Shown here piece by piece: positions 14,278 through 22,228 of a stretch of DNA of 41,066 bases. The notes under the pieces are model-generated. The model made no database searches and had not been told where the DNA came from. It saw only the letters and a list, made by a program, of their open reading frames with translations. The position numbers and the translations under genes were made by a program. Origin of the DNA: a virus; IMG/VR virus record IMGVR_UViG_3300034682_000404, positions 1-41,066 of that record, one strand, 5' to 3'. Positions within the stretch are counted from its first letter, which is position 1. Every line of letters begins with the position of its first letter.

Positions 14278-14611
14278 ATGCTACTTTTCTTAGTTCTTCT
14301 TTACGCCTGTGCTTTGATGCTGGGTAGCCTTTTTTGTAGTTGCTGTCGCTTATTTAACCTATCTATTTTGCTCCGACCTAAAACTGGCAAATGCCAAGTT
14401 CTGGGGCGGCTTCGCTATTGCTGCGCTGGGCGTCTCCCATATGGTTTTAATGCCCAACATGTTCAACAGTCCAGACATCGCCAACCATAACGGCCTGCTC
14501 TGGGGCGTGTTCGATATGCTGTATCGGGTGGCGTTTTACATGGTGCTGCTGACTGCGTATGAAGTGGCGTTGATGTTTATTGAAAAGCGATATTTTAAGA
14601 CGTATGTGTAG
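14278..14611 (+). pseudogene. Small membrane protein gene with a one-base frameshift
   Basis: ATG 14278 has GGAGG six bases upstream and opens a hydrophobic frame (MLLFLVLLYACALML). After about 15 codons the coding character moves to the +1 frame, which reads through a multi-helix membrane protein (VAYLTYLF, then FWGGFAIAALGVSHMVL, then LYRVAFYMVLLTAYEVALMF) to a stop at 14609-14611. Removing one G from the GGG at 14322-14324 restores one continuous frame of about 110 residues with three or four transmembrane helices. It is either a recent inactivating insertion or a sequencing error. No family recognised. Confidence 0.6.
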
Positions 14612-14637
14612 CGTTGAATTTGTTGACGTTATGAATT

Positions 14638-14666
14638 TTGACACTGGAAACATTAAAACCAATTAA
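14638..14666 (+). promoter_or_regulatory. Weak promoter candidate before the RexAB-like pair
   Basis: A perfect TTGACA (14638-14643) is followed 17 bp later by AATTAA (14661-14666), a poor -10 match. It lies in the 96-bp gap between the frameshifted gene and the RexA-like gene, about 40 bp before its ATG. It would allow the pair to be expressed independently of the repressor transcript. Confidence 0.25.
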
Positions 14667-14707
14667 TAGGTTAGTAGGCTTGGTTTGTGTAATTTAGAGG
14701 GTATTTA

Positions 14708-15574
14708 ATGGCTGAACAATTCACTGTGCACGCCTTTGGCGTCAAGCTTAGCGATGGAACACAAGCTCTGGAGGATGTTTTAAAACTTATCCAAGCTGAA
14801 ACCATTGAGCAAAGGAATCGGGAGATTAAGGGCGCTACTATCCGTATTGAGGATATTAAGAAAAAGAATGGTATGTGGTATATGGATTTTATTAAAATTC
14901 GCGATACTCATGGGCCCGGTAAAGGCAGTAAAACTAAAGCTGTTAAAGGTTTTACTTTTACAGGTGACGAAACCTTCTGTGAGGAAACAGCGATTTTGTT
15001 TATACCAGCAACACATCATTTGTTGGTGCAATATAACCATTATGGCGTGAAATACTCAGCGATAGAGGATTATTTCAGCCAATACAATGATGCAGTGAAC
15101 AACGTATATGAGTTAACTACCAAATATGATGCTGATGTAGAGCGGCAGTTTGAATCAAGAAAGCTCATTCGTAAGCTGGAGTTGGCCATCGACCCGAGGC
15201 ATTTAACCAAGGAAGACAAGAAAAAAGGAACCGCAGTGTATGATGCTATTGATGTTGGGGATAAATCTGATGCTGCACAGGTTGAAATTTCGGTGAGCGC
15301 AGGGCTTGGTAAAAAAAGTCAGTTAAATAGCTATATTGAAAAGACAGTAGAGCATTTGCGGCGGTTACATATCATTAGACCAAATGGGGTATCTAAAATA
15401 AATGCCACAGTTGTTGGAGTTGATGAAAAAGTAGCAGTGCTTGATCTGATTGCTCAAAGATTAAAAAGAACATTTAAAGATATTCCTGTTGGGCCTGATA
15501 AGCGTTGGCCGGTAGGTGATCGTTATCATGGATTGGACAAAGCAAGACTAGGCTGGAAAAACATACTGAAATGA
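14708..15574 (+). CDS. Cytoplasmic partner of a RexAB-like pair (putative sensor)
   Basis: A 288-residue soluble protein with no signal peptide or membrane helix. The N-terminal half is beta-rich (GMWYMDFIKIRDTHGPGKGS and AILFIPATHHLLVQYNHYG). The C-terminal half is alpha/beta with many lysines (about 200-285). I recognise no family by sequence. It overlaps the next gene by four bases (ATGA). In size (lambda RexA is 279), in pairing with a four-helix protein of 140 residues and in position downstream of the repressor, it parallels lambda rexA. The homology is unproven; an exclusion-system role is inference from architecture. Confidence 0.6.
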   Translation: MAEQFTVHAFGVKLSDGTQALEDVLKLIQAETIEQRNREIKGATIRIEDIKKKNGMWYMDFIKIRDTHGPGKGSKTKAVKGFTFTGDETFCEETAILFIPATHHLLVQYNHYGVKYSAIEDYFSQYNDAVNNVYELTTKYDADVERQFESRKLIRKLELAIDPRHLTKEDKKKGTAVYDAIDVGDKSDAAQVEISVSAGLGKKSQLNSYIEKTVEHLRRLHIIRPNGVSKINATVVGVDEKVAVLDLIAQRLKRTFKDIPVGPDKRWPVGDRYHGLDKARLGWKNILK

Positions 15575-15993
15575 CACCTTTAGCTTGGGAAAAATGGCAC
15601 CCTTATCTACTGGCGCTGATTGGAGCGGTAGCATGGTATTGGTTTGAACCTACGTTCCCAAAGGGCGATGATATTTTATCTGCATCACTAAGTGTTGGGG
15701 CGATATTGGTTGGTTTTCTGGCGACGGCAAAATCGCTATTAATGACTTTGGATACCCCAGTTTTACAGCGGTTGGCTGCTGCGGGGTATATCAAAGACAT
15801 TGCATCCTATATGCGGGAAGGTATTTATTCCCTGTTCGCTTACTGTGCATGGTCAATGTTAGGTTTTTTTGTGGGTACCAAATGCTTATGGTTCGGCATT
15901 GTATGGATTTTTTTAATAGTAGCCGGTAGTTTTAACTTTCTGCGAGTCACGCAAATTTTACTTAAGCTTTTTGAGAAAAAAGAGTCAAAGTAA
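15571..15993 (+). CDS. Four-helix membrane protein, RexB-like
   Basis: A 140-residue protein with helices at about 10-26, 35-57, 83-103 and 106-127 and a basic C-terminus. From memory of lambda RexB (144 residues, four helices), the order is the same: helix 1, a short polar loop, helix 2, an L-R-L-containing loop with a G-Y motif (here LQRLAAAGYIKDI), then helices 3 and 4. Translationally coupled to the soluble partner, it would be the membrane effector if the pair is an exclusion system. Sequence identity is low, so this is a resemblance, not a family call. Confidence 0.6.
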   Translation: MTPLAWEKWHPYLLALIGAVAWYWFEPTFPKGDDILSASLSVGAILVGFLATAKSLLMTLDTPVLQRLAAAGYIKDIASYMREGIYSLFAYCAWSMLGFFVGTKCLWFGIVWIFLIVAGSFNFLRVTQILLKLFEKKESK

Positions 15994-15994
15994 C

Positions 15995-16017
15995 TTTCCT
16001 AAAACCCTTTAATTTAA
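15995..16017 (+). repeat. 23-bp repeat after the RexAB-like pair
   Basis: A sequence containing TAAAACCCTTTAATTTAA begins one base after the RexB-like stop codon. The same 23 bp, with one C/T difference, starts directly after the AbiGi-like stop at 23906. Both copies stand at the right edge of a putative cargo gene and about 60 bp before the next structural gene. Confidence 0.8.
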
Positions 16018-16043
16018 CTTCTGCAAGCAGGCACCTAAGCTGC

Positions 16044-16060
16044 GGTTAACATTGTTAACC
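16044..16060. promoter_or_regulatory. Perfect palindrome before the lysis genes
   Basis: GGTTAACATTGTTAACC is a 17-bp perfect palindrome (8-bp arms) in the 81-bp gap before the holin. It is a candidate site for Mor or another dimeric regulator at the start of the late region. The later part of this gap has no obvious sigma-70 promoter, as expected for activator-dependent late promoters of Mu-like phages. Confidence 0.45.
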
Positions 16061-16074
16061 TCGCTGTGGTGCTT

Positions 16075-16365
16075 ATGTTTTTATCAAAACTCCCTCGTCT
16101 AACGGGTTGGCTGTTGCTAACCCTGTTGCTGTTGTTGTTAATTTTATTCTCATACCCCGAGCAACTACCTGTTGTGCTGTACAAGTGCGCCTTGGTCAGC
16201 CTGGGCAGCGTGATGGCCTATTGGGTTGATCGCTCCATGTTCTACTATGACCGGCCACATACCTACGCTGAATCTGGTGAGGACTTGCTGCCTCGGGGCT
16301 TAGCCATGCTTCGTCGTGCCATCATCTGCTGCGCCTGTGTTCTTGGCCTGACGATGGGGCTGTAG
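16075..16365 (+). CDS. Putative holin
   Basis: A 96-residue protein with a very hydrophobic N-terminal helix (about 10-26, mostly leucine), a second hydrophobic segment (35-50, with the LYKCALVSLGSVMAYW pattern), a polar loop with YDRPH, and a third helix at the C-terminus (80-95). This pattern matches a putative-holin family found just before the transglycosylase endolysin in BcepMu-like phages. ATG 16075 is taken as the start; GTG codons at 16066 and 16069 would add three residues. No good Shine-Dalgarno sequence is seen. It would form the inner-membrane lesion that releases or activates the endolysin. Confidence 0.65.
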   Translation: MFLSKLPRLTGWLLLTLLLLLLILFSYPEQLPVVLYKCALVSLGSVMAYWVDRSMFYYDRPHTYAESGEDLLPRGLAMLRRAIICCACVLGLTMGL

Positions 16366-16367
16366 TC

Positions 16368-17003
16368 ATGAAGGGCATAGTGTTTATTTTACTACTGGGT
16401 GGCCCTTCGTGGCTTGAACCTGTGCTTGCGCATGCAATTCCTGATGCCGCAATTGTGCACAAGCGCACCCTAACCCGCACAGCCAGAGTGCATGCTGGCT
16501 TAGATGCGCCTGTATCTCTGTATGCAGCTCAAATTCACCAGGAATCGGGCTGGCGAATTGATGCCCGCTCTCCTGTCGGAGCTGAAGGGCTTGCGCAGTT
16601 TATGCCGGCAACCAGCGAGTGGTTTGCACTGCGTAATCCACGCGATTTAACGACCGCTCAACCATTTAACCTGGCGTGGGCCATGCGTGCATTGGTGTTG
16701 TACGACCAACACCTGTTTAAACAAATCCAGGCCAGCAGCCCATGTGAAAAATGGGCATTCACCCTCAGTGCCTATAACGGCGGTATTGGTTGGGTCAACC
16801 GCGATAAACAACTGGCTTTGGCTTCCGGGGCCAATCCGCTGGTCTGGTTTGGCGAAACCGAACATGTCAATGCGGGTCGCTCCAAAGCGGCCTTTGCTGA
16901 AAACCGCCACTATCCACAAGCCATCATTTACCACCATCAGCCACTTTATGTCGCAGCTGGTTGGGGCGCTGGCCAAGGTGGAGGCGTGTGCCATGCATTT
17001 TAA
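16368..17003 (+). CDS. Lytic transglycosylase endolysin (SLT fold)
   Basis: A 211-residue protein with an N-terminal hydrophobic segment (1-22) that can act as a signal or signal-anchor. An SLT/lysozyme-like domain follows: catalytic glutamate E59 in HQESGW, GLAQFMP at 74-80 and SAYNGG at 134-139, the three hallmark motifs of family 1 lytic transglycosylases. It would cleave peptidoglycan for host lysis. The gene starts two bases after the holin stop and overlaps Rz. Confidence 0.9.
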   Translation: MKGIVFILLLGGPSWLEPVLAHAIPDAAIVHKRTLTRTARVHAGLDAPVSLYAAQIHQESGWRIDARSPVGAEGLAQFMPATSEWFALRNPRDLTTAQPFNLAWAMRALVLYDQHLFKQIQASSPCEKWAFTLSAYNGGIGWVNRDKQLALASGANPLVWFGETEHVNAGRSKAAFAENRHYPQAIIYHHQPLYVAAGWGAGQGGGVCHAF

Positions 17004-17610
17004 ACAAATAGGTGTGCTTATTCTGGGCATTTTAGGTTTGGTTTATTTCGGCCTGAAAAACTATCAGTCCACGTTGGCCGACTCCCACACTGCCGGTTAC
17101 AACCAAGCCAAAGCAGAGTGCAAGCAACGCAACGATAAGGCTTTATTGGCCGCCAAAGACAAAACCATCACCAATCTGCAGTCGCAAATTGATCTGGCAA
17201 ACAACACCGTTCAGCAGCTGCGCAGTGACAAATCAGCCAATGCGCAGCGTGCTGAAAAACTACAACAGGAGATTGACTATGTTACGTCGACATGGACCCC
17301 GCCGGGCTCTTCTAAGCCTGAGCCTCAGCCTGGCTGTATGTTCACCCATGGTTTTGTCCGGGTGTACAACCAGTCCTTTAATTCCGCCAGCAGTAGTGTT
17401 GCCGGAATGCCCGCCATTGGTACTGCCACCAGAGCTGATGGAACGGCCCCAACCACTGCCAGTACTGACCCCTCGCTGCAACCCAGCGGCATTGACCGGG
17501 CAGACATCCTGCGTCATGCCAATCAGGCAGGGCAGCAATGCCAGAACACCGCCGCCCAGCTGAACAGGCTGATTGACCACCTAAAAACGCTGCAAAAGCG
17601 AAATAAATAA
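16993..17610 (+). CDS. Rz: Inner-membrane spanin subunit, Rz-like
   Basis: A 205-residue protein with one N-terminal membrane helix (about 5-20) followed by a long charged coiled coil (30-95, K/Q/E-rich) and a P/S/T-rich C-terminal part. GGAGG lies eight bases before ATG 16993, inside the end of the endolysin gene. With the Rz1 lipoprotein nested inside it, it should bridge inner and outer membrane and fuse them at the last step of lysis. It is longer than lambda Rz (153 residues) because of the C-terminal extension. Confidence 0.85.
   Translation: MHFKQIGVLILGILGLVYFGLKNYQSTLADSHTAGYNQAKAECKQRNDKALLAAKDKTITNLQSQIDLANNTVQQLRSDKSANAQRAEKLQQEIDYVTSTWTPPGSSKPEPQPGCMFTHGFVRVYNQSFNSASSSVAGMPAIGTATRADGTAPTTASTDPSLQPSGIDRADILRHANQAGQQCQNTAAQLNRLIDHLKTLQKRNK
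17279..17563 (+). CDS. Rz1: Outer-membrane spanin lipoprotein, Rz1-like, nested in Rz
   Basis: A 94-residue protein read in the +1 frame entirely within Rz. A signal peptide with the hydrophobic stretch LLSLSLSLAV leads to the lipobox VLSGC (cysteine 29). The mature part is proline-rich (many P in 34-70), as in all Rz1 proteins. AGGAG lies seven bases before ATG 17279. The nested arrangement is the same as in lambda. Confidence 0.88.
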   Translation: MLRRHGPRRALLSLSLSLAVCSPMVLSGCTTSPLIPPAVVLPECPPLVLPPELMERPQPLPVLTPRCNPAALTGQTSCVMPIRQGSNARTPPPS

Positions 17611-17622
17611 CGGGGACACGGA

Positions 17623-17862
17623 ATGCCAGATTACATCGACCAAGGACAAGAATTAGCTCAGCTTTTTGCTGACAAATCGTTAGCCGATCACAACACGCGC
17701 CAGCGTCAAAAGCCAAAGCTGGCGCCGTTTGAAGTAAACGGTGAGCGGTTTTGCCTGATCTGTGCAGATGACATATCACCAGAGCGCGTGGCAACAACGG
17801 ATGCGGTGCACTGCGCTGTGTGTGAAGAGCGTTTAACCCGGAGTGAAAAACATGCCAGGTAA
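17623..17862 (+). CDS. TraR/DksA-type zinc-finger protein
   Basis: A 79-residue protein with a C4 zinc finger (C44-x2-C47 and C64-x2-C67) in the DksA/TraR arrangement. The family binds the RNA polymerase secondary channel; short TraR-like forms act without ppGpp. It follows the lysis genes and overlaps the next gene by 11 bases, as in many Mu-like phages. It may adjust host or late phage transcription. Confidence 0.82.
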   Translation: MPDYIDQGQELAQLFADKSLADHNTRQRQKPKLAPFEVNGERFCLICADDISPERVATTDAVHCAVCEERLTRSEKHAR

Positions 17863-18223
17863 AAATTTGTTTTTAGAGTACTGGCCTGTGATCAGCTTTG
17901 TACTGATGGCTGCCATGGGGTTCGCTGGCTATGTCATGCGTCGAAGCTTTGTCAGTCAAGAGCAGCTGCAGCCACTGAGCAATCGGGTGCAAACCATTGA
18001 AAACACCTATGCGGAACAAACCGAGCTTAACAAGCTGCAGCTTCGCATGGAGAAAATGGAAGAAGTTGTTCGAGCTTTACCCAACCGCGAGCAGCTTGCT
18101 CAAACTCAGCAGCAACTGGCGCGGGTTGAAGAGCAGTGCAAGCACCTGGACGACACCATGAAACGTATTGAACGGCCGTTGCTGTTGATGTTAGAGGCCA
18201 AAATTAACGGAGGTCAGTCATGA
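17852..18223 (+). CDS. DUF2730-type membrane-anchored coiled-coil protein
   Basis: A 123-residue protein with one membrane helix (about 9-29) and then a long heptad-rich coiled coil (36-105). This matches the DUF2730 family that precedes the packaging genes of Mu-like phages. ATG 17852 has GGAG eight bases upstream and lies inside the end of the zinc-finger gene. The function is not established. Confidence 0.72.
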   Translation: MPGKNLFLEYWPVISFVLMAAMGFAGYVMRRSFVSQEQLQPLSNRVQTIENTYAEQTELNKLQLRMEKMEEVVRALPNREQLAQTQQQLARVEEQCKHLDDTMKRIERPLLLMLEAKINGGQS

Positions 18224-18513
18224 AAGATTTATTCGAGGCCGACCAGCGCCTGGTTATTCTGCGCACCCTGTCGCACTCGGCAGGCTACAGCGCCAATGAC
18301 TCTATCCTGGACGATGTGCTAAGCAGCTATGGCCATCATATCAGCCGCGACTTGGTGCGTAATCACATGCGATGGCTGGAAGAACAGGGCTTAGTCACCC
18401 TACAGCGTGTAGGGGATAAAACCTTGGTAGCGCAAATTACTCAGCGTGGTACCGACGTTGCCACTGGCCAGTCTAAAGTGGACGGTGTAAAGCGCCCGGC
18501 ACCTGGGGGCTGA
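18220..18513 (+). CDS. Winged-helix phage protein (VpaChn25_0724-like)
   Basis: A 97-residue protein beginning MKDLFEADQRLVILRTLSHS and containing GYSANDSILDDVLSSYGHHI, then WLEEQGLVTLQRVGD, the pattern of the VpaChn25_0724 family of Mu-like phages. The fold appears to be a winged helix. It overlaps its upstream neighbour by four bases (ATGA). Its place just ahead of the small terminase-like gene suggests a packaging-associated or regulatory role. Confidence 0.75.
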   Translation: MKDLFEADQRLVILRTLSHSAGYSANDSILDDVLSSYGHHISRDLVRNHMRWLEEQGLVTLQRVGDKTLVAQITQRGTDVATGQSKVDGVKRPAPGG

Positions 18514-18514
18514 T

Positions 18515-19096
18515 ATGAAAGGCAACAAAGTGGATTTATTGCCTGAAGAAATTCGGGCCTATTTTCATCGGCTTATTCAAAGCAAAAAGTACACCTGCGA
18601 TCAAATCGCTGAAATGGTAAACAGCGAGCTGGAGCAATACAACGGCGAAACCAACGTTGAGCAAATCTCAAAAAACCTGGTGTGGCGTGAAGCTAAGAAA
18701 ATGGAATCTGTGGCTCAGGATATTCAGCGCTGCAATGAATACAGCCGTGCTATGGCTGACAAACTCAATTTAGCCAGCCTGGGTGAACAGGGTGTACTCC
18801 TGCAGTCGATGCTGATGAGCGCCATGTTTAAAACCACAGCCCATGCTATGTCAAAAGCCACAGACGAAGCCCCGGTGGACATTGAGACGTTGGGTGACCT
18901 GGTGCTGAGTATTCAGCGACTGCAGAGAACGGCGAACTTCAGTGCTGTGCTTGAAAAGCAAATTGAAGAAAAAGCAATTGCTAAAGCCAAAGCTGCAGCT
19001 ACTGACGCAGCTGTAACTGCAGCTAAAAAAGCTGGTGTTGGCAGTGGCAGTGTTGCATTGATCCGTGAGGCTATTGCGGGCGCCCGTTTATCATGA
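18515..19096 (+). CDS. DUF3486 protein, probable small terminase subunit
   Basis: A 193-residue protein resembling Mu gp27/DUF3486. The N-terminal LLPEEIRAYFHRLIQSKKYTCDQIAEMVN looks like a helix-turn-helix for DNA recognition. A long helical middle follows, then an A/K-rich tail (about 153-175). Directly overlapping the large terminase gene by four bases, it most likely recognises the phage end for headful packaging of integrated DNA. Confidence 0.8.
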   Translation: MKGNKVDLLPEEIRAYFHRLIQSKKYTCDQIAEMVNSELEQYNGETNVEQISKNLVWREAKKMESVAQDIQRCNEYSRAMADKLNLASLGEQGVLLQSMLMSAMFKTTAHAMSKATDEAPVDIETLGDLVLSIQRLQRTANFSAVLEKQIEEKAIAKAKAAATDAAVTAAKKAGVGSGSVALIREAIAGARLS

Positions 19097-20628
19097 ATAC
19101 ACAAGTCAGCCCGGTATCAGCAGCTGTTAGTGCGGCCATTCTGTTGCCTTATCAGGCCGATTGGATTTATGACCCTGCACCAGTGAAAATCATGGAGAAA
19201 AGCCGCCGTATTGGTTTGAGCTGGGGCGAAAGCGCCGACGCTGCGCTTGTAGCCTGTTCAACTCGTGAAGCCGGTGGCATGGATGTGTGGTACATCGGTT
19301 ATAACCAGGACATGGCCAAAGAGTTTATCCGCGATTGTGCCGCATGGGCGAAAGCCTACAACGTTGCATGTGGTGACGCGGTTGAAGAGGTGTTACTCGA
19401 CGAAGACAAAGATATTCTGACCTATGTCATTTACTTTGCCAGTGGTTTTAGGGTAACAGCGCTAAGCTCCCGTCCATCTAACCTGCGTGGTAAGCAGGGC
19501 TTAATTATCATTGATGAGGCCGCATTCCATGATGATCTGGCAGGCTTGATCAAAGCCGCTATGGCTTTCCTGATTTGGGGCGGCAAAGTCCGCATCATCA
19601 GTACACACAATGGCGAAGACAATCCTTTTAACCTGCTTATCAAAGAGTGCCGAGCAGGTAAAAAACCATACTCTGTGCACCGCGTGACCTTTCGGGAGGC
19701 TGTTGCTCAGGGCTTATATAAAAGCGTATGTAAAAAAATGGGTATCGAATGGACTCAGGAAAAAGAAGATGCCTGGGTCAATGAAACCTATGAGTTTTAT
19801 GGGGATGATGCGGCTGAAGAACTGGATGTAATCCCCTCTGCAGGCAGTGGCGTTTACATCAGCCGCTTGCTGGTAGAGCGTTGTTGGCAGGACGGAGTTC
19901 CTGTTATTCGTATTGAGAGGCCAGACAGCTTTGTAGAAAACCCCAATAGGCTAGAAGATATTCGACAGTGGTGTGTCGATACCTTAAAACCTCTGATTGA
20001 TAACATGCCTGGTTTGCGCTCAGTGTTTGGTCAGGATTTTGGCCGCTCTGGCGACTTGTCAGTCATGTGGTTGCTTCAACAGCATGGCCCGGATGACTGG
20101 CGTACTCCATTTTTAGTGGAGCTGCGTAATATTCCGTTTGATTGCCAGCAACTGATCCTGTTTTACATCCTGGACAATATCCCGCTGTTTTTCCACGCCA
20201 AGTTCGACTCACGGGGCAACGGCCAGTCTCATGCTGAAGCTGCATTGCAGCGGTACGGCTCGCATCGGGTTGAATGCGTCATGTTATCCGGCCCTTGGTA
20301 CAACGAACACTTCCCCAAATACAAAGCAGCGCTTGAATCGGCTTGTATCAAAGTGCCGAAGTCGGAAGACATTGTTGCAGACCATCGTCGGGTCATCTTG
20401 GTGAAAGGTCAACCACGCATGGATGAGAAGCACGACAAAGGCAGTGATGGCAAGCAACGCCATGGCGACACCGCAGTTGCTGGGGTGCTGGTATGGGCGT
20501 GCACCACAGTGGAGGGGGAACCACCAACTGGCGTGCAGGTTCACAATGTATCTATCCGCGAAACCTTTAAACCCGAAAAGATGCGTTTTCGCCAGACTGC
20601 AGGCGGAATTTTCAAACGAGTGGCTTAA
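19093..20628 (+). CDS. Terminase large subunit (Mu gp28-like)
   Basis: A 511-residue packaging motor. The ATPase half has the phage-type Walker A variant EKSRRIGLSWG (35-45), Walker B LIIIDEA (137-143) and a coupling region with SSRPSNLRGKQG (125-136). The C-terminal RNase H-like nuclease starts near FGQDFGRSGDLSVMW (about residue 312 onward), with the first acidic ligand visible. It drives ATP-dependent DNA entry into the prohead and the headful cut. Confidence 0.92.
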   Translation: MNTQVSPVSAAVSAAILLPYQADWIYDPAPVKIMEKSRRIGLSWGESADAALVACSTREAGGMDVWYIGYNQDMAKEFIRDCAAWAKAYNVACGDAVEEVLLDEDKDILTYVIYFASGFRVTALSSRPSNLRGKQGLIIIDEAAFHDDLAGLIKAAMAFLIWGGKVRIISTHNGEDNPFNLLIKECRAGKKPYSVHRVTFREAVAQGLYKSVCKKMGIEWTQEKEDAWVNETYEFYGDDAAEELDVIPSAGSGVYISRLLVERCWQDGVPVIRIERPDSFVENPNRLEDIRQWCVDTLKPLIDNMPGLRSVFGQDFGRSGDLSVMWLLQQHGPDDWRTPFLVELRNIPFDCQQLILFYILDNIPLFFHAKFDSRGNGQSHAEAALQRYGSHRVECVMLSGPWYNEHFPKYKAALESACIKVPKSEDIVADHRRVILVKGQPRMDEKHDKGSDGKQRHGDTAVAGVLVWACTTVEGEPPTGVQVHNVSIRETFKPEKMRFRQTAGGIFKRVA

Positions 20629-20645
20629 ACGCGCTGTACGCGATT

Positions 20646-20729
20646 TTAAGCGCTTAACCCCTGTTTGGGGTGTGTAGGTTCGATAGTGAGAGCGTTCATC
20701 GCTTCTAAACAAACGTAAATGCTTTACGT
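20646..20729 (+). other. Hairpin-rich leader upstream of the portal gene
   Basis: The 124-bp gap between terminase and portal holds several dyads: the palindrome TTAAGCGCTTAA (20646-20657), ACCCC/GGGGT around a TGTTT loop (20657-20671) and ACGTAAA/TTTACGT around TGC (20713-20729). The last lies 23 bases before the portal GTG, which has a perfect AAGGAGG. None has a U run, so they are not standard terminators. They may act as RNA-processing or stability elements. Confidence 0.45.
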
Positions 20730-20752
20730 CCGATTTCATTAAGGAGGCCCAC

Positions 20753-22228
20753 GTGGCTTTTTGGGATAACTGGTTTAATTCATCTACCGCAGCGCAGCAA
20801 CCAGAGCCTGCACAACAACCTGTCAATGAGCCAATGCGTGAAGCTGTTGGTGTCAACGTGGCTGAAGATATGACCGGCTGGACGCGCCTAAGCAGCGATG
20901 CTGGGCGCGACTTAAACCCAGTGCAGCGTCAGCGCATGCAAAAAGTGTCGTCCTGGTTGTGGCAGTCGAACTTAATTGCTAACCGGCTGATTGAATTGCC
21001 TGTGGCTTATTTGCTGGCTGAAGGCGTAAAACTAACTAACGAAGACGATGATTATCAAAAGATACTCGATATTTTCTGGCGCGACCCTATCAACAATATG
21101 GACATGAAGCTGGAAAAAAAGGTGCGTGAGCTTTCGTTGTTCGGTGAGCAGTTTTATCCGGCATTTGTAAATGATATGAATGGCCATGTCCGGCTGGGGT
21201 ATTTAGATCCAAACCAGGTAGCAGAAGTTATTTTCGATCCGGATAACCCGGAGCAGCCTATTGGTGTGATCACTAAACGCAAAGGCACCAAACAAACCTA
21301 CTTAAAATACAGGGTGATTATCAATGGCCCAGAAGAAGTGTTTACTACCCGTACTCAGGCTATTCGTGAAGGGTTTCCAGATGGCGAAATTTTTTACTTT
21401 AACATCAACGCATTTTGTAACCAGGGCCGTGGCCATGGCGACTTAACCGCCCAAGCTGATTTTTTAGATTTATACGATGAGTTCTTGTTTGGCGAGGGCG
21501 AACGTGCACAATCATTACGTGCCTTCGTGTGGGATGTCACTTTAACTGGCGCTGATGAGAAGCAGGTTATAGACCGGGCAGCTCAAATCACGCCGCCTGG
21601 TCCAAACTCAGTCAATGTACACAATGACCGGGAAGTGTGGAAAGCAGTAAGCCCATCGCTGAATAGTGGCGACACTGAGATTATTGGAAAGCTGTTTCGT
21701 AACCACATGCTGTCAGGCGCGACCATGCCGCCGCATTGGTTTGCTGATGCCGGTGATGTGAACCGAGCAAACGGTGAAAGCATGGGCGAGCCTACGCTGA
21801 AAATACTGACGCTGCGCCAACGCCATATTCGCAATATGCTCATCACTATAGCGACCTTTGTACTGCGTCAGCATTCCCTGGCAAACAAGAGCAAAGAGCC
21901 AGAGCTGAACGACTGGGCCTACTTCACTGAAGTGCAGTTCCCTGAGTTGACAGCTCGCGATACCACCAAATATGCCACCGCATTAGCTCAGGTGACCGGC
22001 GCTCTGGTGTTGGCCATTGAGAACGGACTGATCAGCGAAGAAACGGCCCTGCAGGTGATCAGTAATATTTGTGGTCAGCTGGGCGTTAACTTTGATGCCA
22101 CCGATGAGCTGAAAAAAGCCAAAGACGCACTGGTGGCGCGCAGAGCAGCAGAAAAGGCTGCACGCAAACAGCAAGCTGAAGATGATGCATTTGTAGACCC
22201 CGCACCAGGTGAGGACGACGCAGCGTGA
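20753..22228 (+). CDS. Phage portal protein
   Basis: A 491-residue protein starting at GTG, supported by AAGGAGG six bases upstream. The wing and stem region carries WLWQSNLIANRLIELPVAYLL and GYLDPNQVAEVIFDP. Its place between terminase and head-morphogenesis genes and its length match portal proteins of transposable siphophages. The C-terminus (about 455-491) is charged and low in complexity. Twelve copies would form the DNA channel at one capsid vertex. Confidence 0.85.
   Translation: MAFWDNWFNSSTAAQQPEPAQQPVNEPMREAVGVNVAEDMTGWTRLSSDAGRDLNPVQRQRMQKVSSWLWQSNLIANRLIELPVAYLLAEGVKLTNEDDDYQKILDIFWRDPINNMDMKLEKKVRELSLFGEQFYPAFVNDMNGHVRLGYLDPNQVAEVIFDPDNPEQPIGVITKRKGTKQTYLKYRVIINGPEEVFTTRTQAIREGFPDGEIFYFNINAFCNQGRGHGDLTAQADFLDLYDEFLFGEGERAQSLRAFVWDVTLTGADEKQVIDRAAQITPPGPNSVNVHNDREVWKAVSPSLNSGDTEIIGKLFRNHMLSGATMPPHWFADAGDVNRANGESMGEPTLKILTLRQRHIRNMLITIATFVLRQHSLANKSKEPELNDWAYFTEVQFPELTARDTTKYATALAQVTGALVLAIENGLISEETALQVISNICGQLGVNFDATDELKKAKDALVARRAAEKAARKQQAEDDAFVDPAPGEDDAA

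Noticed and set aside
16687-17610. Extending Rz upstream to 16687
   Set aside because: The extension lies wholly inside the endolysin frame; ATG 16993 has GGAGG and gives a normal N-terminal membrane helix.
20671-20690. A GGTTCGA sequence suggesting a tRNA T-arm in the terminase-portal gap
   Set aside because: No acceptor, D-arm or anticodon stems can be built around it.
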